Positions 8,594 through 15,260 of a DNA stretch of 15,260 bases are shown piece after piece. Source of the stretch: Burkholderiaceae bacterium (GTDB lineage: Bacteria > Pseudomonadota > Gammaproteobacteria > Burkholderiales > Burkholderiaceae); assembly GCA_947373615.1 (NCBI GenBank), contig CANBYN010000015.1:1-15260 (forward strand), in the 5' to 3' direction. The notes beneath the pieces were generated by a model. It was not told where the DNA came from. It ran no database searches and saw nothing but the letters and a program-made list of their open reading frames with translations. The stretch's first letter is position 1. Each line of letters begins with the position of its first letter. Made by a program: the position numbers and the translations under genes.

Positions 8594-11428
8594 ATGACTA
8601 AACATAGACTCTTGTTAGTAGACGGCTCTAGCTACCTATATCGCGCCTTTCATGCCATGCCAGACCTCAGAAATGGGGCTGGAGAGCCAACGGGGGCAAT
8701 TTATGGCGTGGTCAATATGATGCGCAGGGCTCGTTCAGAGCTAAAAGCAGACCATATTGCCTGCATTTTTGACGCTAAAGGCAAGACTTTCCGTGATGAA
8801 ATGTATCCTGAATACAAGGCTCATCGTTCCCCAATGCCTGAAGATTTGGTTAAACAGATCGAGCCTATTCATGCCCTGGTAAAGGCATTGGGTTGGCCTG
8901 TATTAATGGTTTCTGGGGTCGAGGCGGATGATGTCATCGGAACTTTGGCCTGCCAAGCCACTCAAGCTGGGTGGGAAACGATCATTTCCACTGGCGATAA
9001 AGATTTGGCGCAACTCGTCAATCCATCGGTCACGCTGATTAATACCATGACAAATGAGAAGTTGGATATTGACGGAGTTATCGAGAAGTTTGGCGTTCCC
9101 CCTGATCGAATCGTTGATTATTTATCTATCATTGGTGATACGGTAGATAACGTGCCAGGCGTTCCAAAAGCTGGACCCAAAACGGCAAACAAATGGTTGG
9201 CAGAGTTTGGTGATCTTGATAACTTGATGGCGAATGCCGATCAAATTAAAGGTGTCGTTGGTGAAAACTTGCGCGCTTCTTTGGATTGGCTTCAGCAAGC
9301 ACGTCAACTGATCACTGTTAAAACGGATTGTGATTTATCACCGCACTTGCCAGGTTTAGATGATTTACACGCGAAGCCTGAAGATGCACCATTGCTACGT
9401 GAATTATTTGAGCGCTATGCTTTTAAGACTTGGTTGCGTGATGTGGAAAAACAGCTAATAAGCCCAGAGAGCATTGGTGCTGAGGCGGCTGTTGTATTTG
9501 ACTTAGTGGGTTCTCCTGTTGCTACTGCAAGCACTAAAAGTGATGGAGGGGTTTCTCAAAAGGCGGTGATTGCAACTTCCCCAACAAGAGATTTATCGCA
9601 AGATACCCGAGATAAACAAGAAGCAATTGAACGTCACTACGAGTGCGTGGTTGATGAAACTAGTCTAGAAAAGTGGATGCAAAAGATTGCGGATTCCGCG
9701 CTGACAGCAGTTGATACCGAGACAACCAGTCTAGATGCTTTAGCTGCAGAGTTGGTCGGTATTTCTCTTTCGGTCAAACCAGGCGAAGCTTGTTACATTC
9801 CACTCGGACATCGCAATGGTGAAATACAGTTGAATCGTAATGCAGTACTTGCCCGGATGAAATCTTGGCTGGAAAGTGCAAAGCACTTAAAAGTGGGTCA
9901 AAATTTAAAGTACGACGCTCACATCTTCGCAAACTACGGTATAACTTTAGGCGGCATTGCATTTGATACTTTGCTTGAATCGTATGTGCTTGAGTCACAC
10001 CTGCCACACAATATGGATAGTTTGGCTGAGCGTCATTTAGGCATGAAGACCATTCGATATGAGGAGGTCTGCGGCAAAGGCGTTCACCAGATTAGTTTTG
10101 ATCAGGTAGATCTTAAAATTGCCACCGACTATGCGGCAGAAGATGCTGACATTACCTTGCGCCTTCACTTCGAATTATGGCCTCAGATTCAAGAAAACCC
10201 TGGCCTTCGGTATGTCTATGAAAAGATTGAAATGCCTGCCATGCGTGTGCTCGGTATCATGGAGCGCAATGGTATTCGAATTGATTCAGATCTCTTGGGT
10301 AGACAGGGCCAGCAAGTTGGTAAACGTCTCTTGGAGTTAGAAGGAGAAATCCATAAGTTGGCTGGTCAGCCATTTAATATCCAGTCTCCCAAGCAAATTG
10401 CTGAAATCTTATTTGGCCAACTCGAGTTGCCAGTAATTAAAAAGACGCCTTCAGGTGCCCCATCTACGGATGAAGAAGTGCTCCAGAAGTTGGCTGAGGA
10501 TTACCCATTGCCAGCTCGAATTTTGGATTACCGTAGTTTGGCAAAGCTAATGTCAACCTATATTGAAAAACTCCCTAGGATGGCTGATCCAAAGACAGGG
10601 CGTATCCATACTAATTTTTCTCAAGCAACTGCAGTGACTGGCCGATTGGCTTCTAGTGATCCTAATTTGCAAAACATTCCCGTTCGTACAGAGGAAGGAC
10701 GTCGCATTCGAGAAGCGTTTGTTCCAGCCAATGGATGTAAGTTGCTTTCAGCTGATTACTCTCAAATTGAATTGCGCATCATGGCGCATATAGCCGAGGA
10801 TGAAAATTTATTAACTGCTTTTAGAGATGGTAAAGATGTGCACCAGGCAACTGCTGCTGAGATCTTTGGTATTCCACTTGATAGTGTCAATTCAGAGCAA
10901 CGTCGTTATGCCAAGGTGATTAATTTTGGCCTTATCTACGGCATGAGTGCTTTTGGACTGGCAGGCAATCTAGGAATAGAGCGATCTGCCGCACAAAACT
11001 ATATCGCTAAATATTTCGATCGCTATCCTGGAGTTGCGCAATATATGGAGCGTACTCGCTTAGGGGCTAGAGAGAATGGATATGTGGAGACAGTATTTGG
11101 TAGACGTCTTTGGTTGCCAGAAATCAAAGGTTCCAATGGACCACGTCGCCAGGGCGCTGAGCGAGCGGCTATAAATGCGCCGATGCAAGGTACTGCCGCA
11201 GATTTAATTAAGCTAGCTATGATCGCAGTTGAAGATTGGCTTGAAAAGGAGCAGCTGAAAACAAAGATGCTGCTTCAGGTGCACGATGAATTGGTATTTG
11301 ATGTACCTTTAGATGAGATTGAACTCATGCAAGCTAAGCTACCTGATTTGATGTGCCATGTTGCCCAACTGAAGGTGCCTTTAGTGGTTAGCATTGGGAT
11401 TGGCGATAATTGGGAAGAGGCGCATTAA
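8594..11428 (+). CDS. polA: DNA polymerase I with both exonuclease domains
   Basis: Repair and Okazaki-fragment-processing polymerase. From the ATG at 8594 it is 944 residues, with three domains in order. The 5'-nuclease (about 1-290) has LLVDGSSYLYRAFHA, EADDVIGTLA, STGDKDLAQLV and the helix-hairpin-helix region with GDTVDNVPGV. The 3'-5' proofreading exonuclease is intact, with DTET (D374, E376), NLKYDAH (D441) and Y513/D517. The polymerase has motif A SADYSQIELR (D721), the O-helix RRYAKVINFGLIYG (R770, K774, F778, Y782) and motif C VHDE (H897-E899). A Ser/Thr/Ala-rich linker separates the first two domains. The frame stays open to a TTG at 8579, but MTKHRLLLVDG from the ATG fits the family N-terminus. 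The ribosome-binding site is weak. The exported hydrolase gene starts 22 bp downstream. Confidence 0.97.
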   Translation: MTKHRLLLVDGSSYLYRAFHAMPDLRNGAGEPTGAIYGVVNMMRRARSELKADHIACIFDAKGKTFRDEMYPEYKAHRSPMPEDLVKQIEPIHALVKALGWPVLMVSGVEADDVIGTLACQATQAGWETIISTGDKDLAQLVNPSVTLINTMTNEKLDIDGVIEKFGVPPDRIVDYLSIIGDTVDNVPGVPKAGPKTANKWLAEFGDLDNLMANADQIKGVVGENLRASLDWLQQARQLITVKTDCDLSPHLPGLDDLHAKPEDAPLLRELFERYAFKTWLRDVEKQLISPESIGAEAAVVFDLVGSPVATASTKSDGGVSQKAVIATSPTRDLSQDTRDKQEAIERHYECVVDETSLEKWMQKIADSALTAVDTETTSLDALAAELVGISLSVKPGEACYIPLGHRNGEIQLNRNAVLARMKSWLESAKHLKVGQNLKYDAHIFANYGITLGGIAFDTLLESYVLESHLPHNMDSLAERHLGMKTIRYEEVCGKGVHQISFDQVDLKIATDYAAEDADITLRLHFELWPQIQENPGLRYVYEKIEMPAMRVLGIMERNGIRIDSDLLGRQGQQVGKRLLELEGEIHKLAGQPFNIQSPKQIAEILFGQLELPVIKKTPSGAPSTDEEVLQKLAEDYPLPARILDYRSLAKLMSTYIEKLPRMADPKTGRIHTNFSQATAVTGRLASSDPNLQNIPVRTEEGRRIREAFVPANGCKLLSADYSQIELRIMAHIAEDENLLTAFRDGKDVHQATAAEIFGIPLDSVNSEQRRYAKVINFGLIYGMSAFGLAGNLGIERSAAQNYIAKYFDRYPGVAQYMERTRLGARENGYVETVFGRRLWLPEIKGSNGPRRQGAERAAINAPMQGTAADLIKLAMIAVEDWLEKEQLKTKMLLQVHDELVFDVPLDEIELMQAKLPDLMCHVAQLKVPLVVSIGIGDNWEEAH

Positions 11429-11450
11429 GTAAGGAAGTTTAGGGATAAAA

Positions 11451-12326
11451 ATGACTAAAAAAATATCAAATGACAGAAGAGGCTTTATCAAGACATCAGC
11501 GATAGGTGTTACCGCGATGGGTGTAGGTTTTGTAACTGCTTCTGAGCCAGTATTGGCCGCAGCAATTGAGACAGATTTTGTGGGGCTTGTCGCCGGCGAA
11601 CAAACGATTAAGGTTGGAAGTTTTCAGCTTCCAGCTTATGTATCTCGTCCAGCAAAAACAAAGGGTTCTTTGCCGATCGTGATTGTAGTCAGTGAAATAT
11701 TTGGCGTGCATGAATATATTGCTGACGTCACTAGGCGATTTGCAAAACTTGGTTACCTCGCTATAGCTCCAGAGTTTTTTACACGTGCAGGAGACCCAAA
11801 CTCCTATGGTACTACTGCTGAAATATTGACTAATATTGTTGCCAAGACACCTGATGCTCAAGTTCTAAATGATCTACAAGCCGCTTTGGTGTGGGCAGGT
11901 AATAACGGCGGTGATCTGAAAAGAGTGGGTGTGACTGGGTTTTGCTGGGGCGGCCGAATAACTTGGCTTGCAGCAACTTTGCCTCAAGTGCGTGCTGGTG
12001 TGGCATGGTATGGTCGCTTAATTGGAGAAAAAACCGAGGGTAGTCCACGTCACCCAGTTGATATTGCTGCCGACTTAAAGGCCCCCGTGCTTGGTTTATA
12101 CGGCGGCGCTGATGCTGGTATTTCTTTAGAAAGTATTGATCAAATGCGTGCCGCTTTAGCACTAGCAGCCCCAAAGAATCCTGTGGCTAAAGCTTGTCAA
12201 TTTGAAGTTTATCCCGATAGTCCGCATGCTTTTCATGCCGACTATCGGGCCACCTATCGTGAGGGACCAGCGAAAGACGGTTGGGAAAAATGTGTTGCTT
12301 GGTTTAAAAAGATGGGAGTTTCTTAG
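11451..12326 (+). CDS. Tat-exported dienelactone hydrolase family protein
   Basis: An alpha/beta-hydrolase of the dienelactone hydrolase (carboxymethylenebutenolidase) family. The 291 residues begin with a Tat signal: twin arginine NDRRGFIK (7-14), a mildly hydrophobic stretch (15-32) and a likely cleavage site around VLAAA (34-38). This implies folded export to the periplasm. The catalytic set is intact: Cys165 in GFCWGG, Asp221 in GGADAG and His259 in PHAFHAD, plus E82 in SEIFG at the position of the DLH active-site glutamate. Cys rather than Ser as nucleophile is diagnostic of DLH. The substrate is unknown; no chlorocatechol or other aromatic pathway genes adjoin it. AGGGAT precedes the ATG by 4-5 nt. 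It lies 22 bp after polA and 5 bp before the ZIP gene, suggesting co-transcription with one or both. A long inverted repeat covers the His259 region (12213-12249). Confidence 0.88.
   Translation: MTKKISNDRRGFIKTSAIGVTAMGVGFVTASEPVLAAAIETDFVGLVAGEQTIKVGSFQLPAYVSRPAKTKGSLPIVIVVSEIFGVHEYIADVTRRFAKLGYLAIAPEFFTRAGDPNSYGTTAEILTNIVAKTPDAQVLNDLQAALVWAGNNGGDLKRVGVTGFCWGGRITWLAATLPQVRAGVAWYGRLIGEKTEGSPRHPVDIAADLKAPVLGLYGGADAGISLESIDQMRAALALAAPKNPVAKACQFEVYPDSPHAFHADYRATYREGPAKDGWEKCVAWFKKMGVS
12213..12249 (+). repeat. Long near-perfect inverted repeat inside the hydrolase gene
   Basis: CCCGATAGTC (12213-12222) is exactly complementary to GACTATCGGG (12240-12249). After a single C/C mismatch, GCATG (12224-12228) pairs with CATGC (12234-12238), closing a 5-nt loop. 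That is 15 pairs out of 16 in the stem. It covers the codons around the catalytic histidine. No T-run follows, so it is not a standard terminator. Confidence 0.85.
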
Positions 12327-12331
12327 TACTC

Positions 12332-13105
12332 ATGTCGGTTTTACAAAGCATCCTCTTAGTCACTGCGCTAGCGGGTACCGCTAGCGTATTGGTAGCAGCG
12401 AGTTGCTCATTGGCTATGCTTTCTAAGATGGTCAACAATATGGTGAGCTTGTCAGTAGGAATTTTGCTGGCCACTGCGTTGCTGCACTCTCTACCCGAGG
12501 CCTTTAGCATGAAGGGCACAAGCCCTCAACTCTTATTTACCACTTTGCTTGCAGGGTTGCTCGGGTTTTTCTTGTTGGAGAAAATTTCTTTATTACGTCA
12601 TGATCATCATCATGAAGGCGATGGTCATCACCACCATCATGGGCATGACGCTGAGAATGCAGGTCGAAGTGGCTGGATGATTTTGGTAGGAGATGGAATA
12701 CACAACTTTGTGGACGGTATTTTAATTGCTGCTGCATTTATGGCCGACTATCAAGTGGGTTTTTTTACTGCAATTGCCATTATTGCTCATGAGATTCCGC
12801 AGGAGATAGGCGATTTCATCATATTACTTAATGCTGGTTTTTCTCGCACTCGTGCTTTGTTTTATAACTTTATTTGCGGCTTATCAGCAGTCGTTGGTGG
12901 CGTGTTGGCTTACTTCTTCTTGGAGCGCGCACATGCTGTGATGCCTTACTTGCTCGTGATTGCATCTAGCAGTTTTATCTATATCGCGGTGAGTGATCTC
13001 ATTCCGCAAATGCACCGCCGCCCACATTGGGCTGAATCATTACGGCAAACAGTATTGATTGCGTGCGGCGTAGGAGTTGTCGTGCTACTGTCTTTTTTGC
13101 GCTAG
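12332..13105 (+). CDS. ZIP family divalent metal transporter
   Basis: Inner-membrane protein of the ZIP (ZRT/IRT-like) family, which moves Zn2+ or Fe2+ and related ions into the cytoplasm. The 257 residues form about eight membrane spans (near 4-24, 34-56, 66-84, 115-138, 143-168, 175-197, 205-222 and 238-256). The cytoplasmic loop after span 3 holds ten histidines between 90 and 105, the usual ZIP metal-binding loop. Signature metal ligands are present in HNFVDG (124-129) of span 4 and HEIPQEIGDF (153-162) of span 5. Substrate metal cannot be read from sequence. It starts 5 bp after the hydrolase stop, with GGGAG inside the end of that gene as a distant ribosome-binding site, so it depends on the upstream transcript. 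Its TAG stop overlaps the sseA stop in CTAG (13102-13105). A 9-bp GC-rich inverted repeat lies in codons 12-19. Confidence 0.9.
   Translation: MSVLQSILLVTALAGTASVLVAASCSLAMLSKMVNNMVSLSVGILLATALLHSLPEAFSMKGTSPQLLFTTLLAGLLGFFLLEKISLLRHDHHHEGDGHHHHHGHDAENAGRSGWMILVGDGIHNFVDGILIAAAFMADYQVGFFTAIAIIAHEIPQEIGDFIILLNAGFSRTRALFYNFICGLSAVVGGVLAYFFLERAHAVMPYLLVIASSSFIYIAVSDLIPQMHRRPHWAESLRQTVLIACGVGVVVLLSFLR
12366..12386 (+). repeat. GC-rich inverted repeat near the ZIP start codon
   Basis: CGCTAGCGG (12366-12374) is perfectly complementary to CCGCTAGCG (12378-12386) around a GTA loop. It begins 34 nt after the ATG at 12332. In RNA it would form a compact 9-bp hairpin close to the ribosome-loading region of the message. 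Confidence 0.75.
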
Positions 13106-13932
13106 AGTTCGATAGGGCGTTCTGAATCAGCACACCATTCACTCCAGCTACCAGCATACAAACGTGAGCCTTTAAGCCCGGCAACTTCCATCGCTAGTAG
13201 ATTATGGCAAGCGGTCACCCCAGAGCCACATTGATGAATTACTTCTGATGGTTTAATGGGTCCAAGAAATTCCACAAACTCTTGGAATAAATGCTCTGGT
13301 GTTTTGAACGCAGTTGCTGAAAGATTATCTTTAAAAAAGCGATTTAGTGCGCCTGGTATATGGCCTCCAACAGGATCTAGCGTTTCATTTTCGCCATGAA
13401 ATCGGTCGTTTGCCCGTGCATCGATAACTGTGTACTTCTTGGTCTGCAAATTACCAGCAACTTCATTAACCAACACCAATCCCGCGTAAGGCATCACTCC
13501 AATCGCTTCAGCGCAAGGAGTTGGGTTGCGAGGAATGTTTCCCATGGGGCCGTTCCAAGAATCGAGGCCACCATCAAGAACGCGTACATTGGCATGCCCT
13601 GTCGCTTTGAGCATCCACCACAAGCGGCTGGCATAGACAGAACCTTGCTTATCATATGCAACAACAAGCGAATTTGGGCTCATGCCCAAACGGGCTTTGG
13701 TTTGTGCCCAAGCTTCAGGTGTGGGCAATGGGTGTCTTCCGTTGACGCCAGTTTTGGTGCCAGACAAATCTTGATCAAGGTCTACATAGATAGCGCCAGG
13801 TATATGGCTTTCTTCGTAAGACATTCGACCGGCTTGCGGATTAGCCAGATCAAAGCGGCAGTCACACAGCAACACATTCTCACCGCTATTGATGATTTCT
13901 TCTAACTGGTTTGCGGAAATTAGAGGAGTCAT
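13102..13932 (-). CDS. sseA: 3-mercaptopyruvate sulfurtransferase (tandem rhodanese)
   Basis: Cytoplasmic sulfurtransferase with two rhodanese domains. The N-terminal inactive domain (about 5-130) has the HIPGAIYVDLD turn. The C-terminal catalytic domain (about 150-276) has HIPGALN and the active-site loop CGSGVTA with Cys235. CGSGVTA is the loop type of 3-mercaptopyruvate sulfurtransferases, whereas thiosulfate:cyanide rhodaneses carry CRKGVT. The end motif YAGSWSEWCAD is also typical. The length of 276 residues is normal. The ATG at 13932 has a good ribosome-binding site, AGGAAG, five bases upstream. It lies 61 bp downstream of the Rieske oxygenase gene on the same strand, so it may be co-transcribed; a separate weak promoter in that gap is possible but not clear. 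Its stop codon overlaps the convergent ZIP stop, leaving no room for terminators between the genes. Confidence 0.93.
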   Translation of the reverse strand: MTPLISANQLEEIINSGENVLLCDCRFDLANPQAGRMSYEESHIPGAIYVDLDQDLSGTKTGVNGRHPLPTPEAWAQTKARLGMSPNSLVVAYDKQGSVYASRLWWMLKATGHANVRVLDGGLDSWNGPMGNIPRNPTPCAEAIGVMPYAGLVLVNEVAGNLQTKKYTVIDARANDRFHGENETLDPVGGHIPGALNRFFKDNLSATAFKTPEHLFQEFVEFLGPIKPSEVIHQCGSGVTACHNLLAMEVAGLKGSRLYAGSWSEWCADSERPIEL

Positions 13933-13993
13933 AAGTGCTTCCTATATTGTGGGATATATGGCGAGATTATTTGATGCAAGTCCTATTGCTGAA

Positions 13994-15100
13994 TTATGCG
14001 CCTTGAAAGTTCATGACGCGGCGATACCATTCATGAAAATGCTGCATGCCATCTTCCATTGGGCTTTGGTAAGGACCAACTTCGTTAATGCCGCGCGCAA
14101 ATAGCGCTGCTCTGCCTTGATCCATGCGCTCACCAATTTCGTCATCTTCAATACAAGTTTCCATGTAGGCTGCTCGCTCTGCTTGAACAAACTCACGCTC
14201 GAAAAGAGCAATTTCTTCTGGGTAATAAAACTCAACAATGTTGCGTGTTTTGTTGATGCCCATTGGATGTAAGGTAGATACACACAGAACGCCTGGGTAC
14301 CACTCGACCATGACATTTGGGTAATAGGTAAGCCAGATAGCACCATGGCTTGGAGTTTTTCCTTCGTATTGGCGCAAGACTGCTTCATGCCAGTTGCGGT
14401 ATACCGGTGAGCCTGGAGTTTGTAAATCTTTATGGATGCCAACAGTTTGTACGCTGTGCCAATCACCGAATTCCCAGTGCAGATCTTCGCAAGAAACAAA
14501 CTTACCTAATCCTGGATGAAATGGGACAACATGGTAATCCTCGAGATAAACCTCGATAAAGGTTTTCCAGTTGTAGTTGCAATCATGCACTTCGACATGA
14601 TCAAGTACGTAACCATCAAATTTGAGGTCATCAGCTACGCCAAGATTTGCAAGGTCATTGCGAACATCGCGCGGACCTTCGAACAATAACCCTTGCCAAT
14701 TTTGCAAAGGAGATTTGCCTAGGTTGAGGCATGGCTTATCTTCAAAGTGAGGCGCACCTACTAAATTGCCGCAGAGATCATAAGTCCAGCGATGCAGTGG
14801 GCAAACAATATTGTCTGCTTTGCCGCGACCATTAAGCATGAGTGCTTGGCGATGACGACAAACATTCGATAGAAGTTCGACCCCGGAATCATTGCGAACT
14901 AGAATGCGACCTTCATTTTCAGCGCGCAAAGTTTGGTAGGAGCCAATTTCTGGCACCATAAGTTCGTGGCCAACATAACCAGGACCTTGCTTAAAAAGCA
15001 ATTCAATTTCCCGCTGATACAAGTCAGCGTCAAAATATGCCGAAACCGGCAGTTGCAGATTGGACGGCGCAAGATTCTGCGCGGTAGCCAGATTAGTCAT
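13994..15100 (-). CDS. Rieske non-heme iron oxygenase, alpha-subunit type
   Basis: Two-domain oxygenase subunit. Numbering from ATG 15100 (368 residues), the Rieske [2Fe-2S] ligands are C81, H83, C100 and H103 (C-x-H, x16, C-x2-H). The catalytic iron ligands are H190 and H195 in EDYHVVPFH, with D319 or D320 in the EDDEIGERM helix as the third. The position three before H190, which carries the bridging Asp in naphthalene dioxygenase, is Glu187. This resembles carnitine and choline monooxygenases. Substrate unknown: aromatic hydroxylation or N-demethylation/quaternary-amine cleavage are both possible. No reductase, ferredoxin or beta subunit is in the window. The frame is open to a GTG at 15109, but the ATG follows a GGGGTGGGGAG ribosome-binding stretch and is preferred. 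Upstream of sseA, probably transcribed from the promoter near 15190. Confidence 0.88.
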   Translation of the reverse strand: MTNLATAQNLAPSNLQLPVSAYFDADLYQREIELLFKQGPGYVGHELMVPEIGSYQTLRAENEGRILVRNDSGVELLSNVCRHRQALMLNGRGKADNIVCPLHRWTYDLCGNLVGAPHFEDKPCLNLGKSPLQNWQGLLFEGPRDVRNDLANLGVADDLKFDGYVLDHVEVHDCNYNWKTFIEVYLEDYHVVPFHPGLGKFVSCEDLHWEFGDWHSVQTVGIHKDLQTPGSPVYRNWHEAVLRQYEGKTPSHGAIWLTYYPNVMVEWYPGVLCVSTLHPMGINKTRNIVEFYYPEEIALFEREFVQAERAAYMETCIEDDEIGERMDQGRAALFARGINEVGPYQSPMEDGMQHFHEWYRRVMNFQGA

Positions 15101-15148
15101 TCTCCCCACCCCCGAAAACGTCAGCCGAAGCTAAGCGGAATAACCAAT

Positions 15149-15173
15149 CCAACCATCGACGGATCGATATTGG
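15149..15173 (-). other. Leader hairpin upstream of the Rieske gene
   Basis: Read on the minus strand, CCAAT-ATCGA and TCGAT-G-GTTGG pair to form a stem of about ten pairs, with one bulged G and one possible U-G pair. The loop is TCCG, which in RNA (UCCG) belongs to the UNCG tetraloop class, here closed by A-U rather than C-G. It lies between the predicted -10 box and the ribosome-binding site, so it would be near the 5' end of the transcript. It could equally be a DNA dyad for a regulator. Confidence 0.4.
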
Positions 15174-15187
15174 AAAGGAAGGGATGG

Positions 15188-15193
15188 ATTATA
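15188..15193 (-). promoter_or_regulatory. Predicted -10 box for the Rieske gene
   Basis: A perfect TATAAT on the minus strand, preceded by TGGG. No TTGACA-like -35 is found at 16-18 bp. A start site near 15181 would give a leader of about 80 nt before the ATG at 15100. The rest of the right flank up to 15260 shows no open gene that I can support. Confidence 0.42.
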
Positions 15194-15260
15194 CCCATTT
15201 GGAGGCTTCTCGCTTTAATATGTAGGGCTATCCGCACGAGAAATATGAAGGAAACCCGCT

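Noticed and set aside
11496..12174. Open minus-strand frames of over 100 codons opposite the hydrolase gene
   Set aside because: They have no recognisable protein features and lie antisense to a complete enzyme with intact catalytic residues.
12598..12615. Inverted repeat TCATGAT-CATC-ATCATGA in the ZIP gene
   Set aside because: It falls in the His-codon-rich metal-binding loop; low-complexity CAT/GAT codons explain it.
15101..15109. GTG start extending the Rieske gene by three codons
   Set aside because: This GTG lies inside the purine-rich ribosome-binding stretch of the ATG at 15100 and has no such site of its own.

Overview
The window looks like core chromosome of a betaproteobacterium of the order Burkholderiales, most likely Polynucleobacter or a close relative. 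This rests on two things. The gene order polA / DUF2782-like / thrB (aminoglycoside-phosphotransferase-type) / BPSS1780-type membrane protein / uvrD / valS / galU is one I associate with Burkholderiales. The base composition is moderate (about mid-40s % GC by eye), as in Polynucleobacter, rather than the high GC of Burkholderia or Ralstonia. The genus is an inference; no marker gene was compared. Coding density is very high, no gene-free stretch exceeds about 160 bp, and I see no mobile element, tRNA, rRNA, CRISPR array or phage gene.

Layout, left to right. (1) Positions 1-114 are a short non-coding flank with a weak plus-strand terminator-like hairpin. (2) galU and valS lie on the minus strand, with valS upstream and a 34-bp gap. 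(3) uvrD starts divergently from valS on the plus strand. The two start codons are 24 bp apart and share a self-complementary TATAAT box. (4) uvrD converges on a minus-strand cluster read as DUF2782-like secreted protein, then thrB, then BPSS1780-type membrane protein. The last two genes overlap by ATGA. (5) polA diverges from that cluster and is followed on the plus strand by a Tat-exported dienelactone-hydrolase-like enzyme and a ZIP metal transporter, with gaps of 22 and 5 bp. (6) The ZIP gene converges on sseA with overlapping stop codons (CTAG). sseA and an upstream Rieske non-heme iron oxygenase alpha subunit run on the minus strand from a promoter near the right edge.

Functionally this is housekeeping: UDP-glucose supply (galU), valine tRNA charging (valS), DNA repair and lagging-strand maturation (uvrD, polA), threonine biosynthesis (thrB), metal uptake (ZIP) and sulfur transfer (sseA). 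The less understood parts are the DUF2782-like and BPSS1780-type proteins around thrB, the exported hydrolase, and the Rieske oxygenase, which has no electron-transfer partner in the window.

I did not find a convincing undescribed multi-gene system. The most unusual signals are nucleotide-level: several long, nearly perfect inverted repeats inside coding sequences (valS, the hydrolase, the ZIP gene), the shared palindromic -10 between valS and uvrD that predicts almost leaderless mRNAs, and a hairpin with a UNCG-type loop in the leader of the Rieske gene. The Rieske enzyme also has Glu instead of Asp at the bridging position, as in the carnitine/choline oxygenase group.
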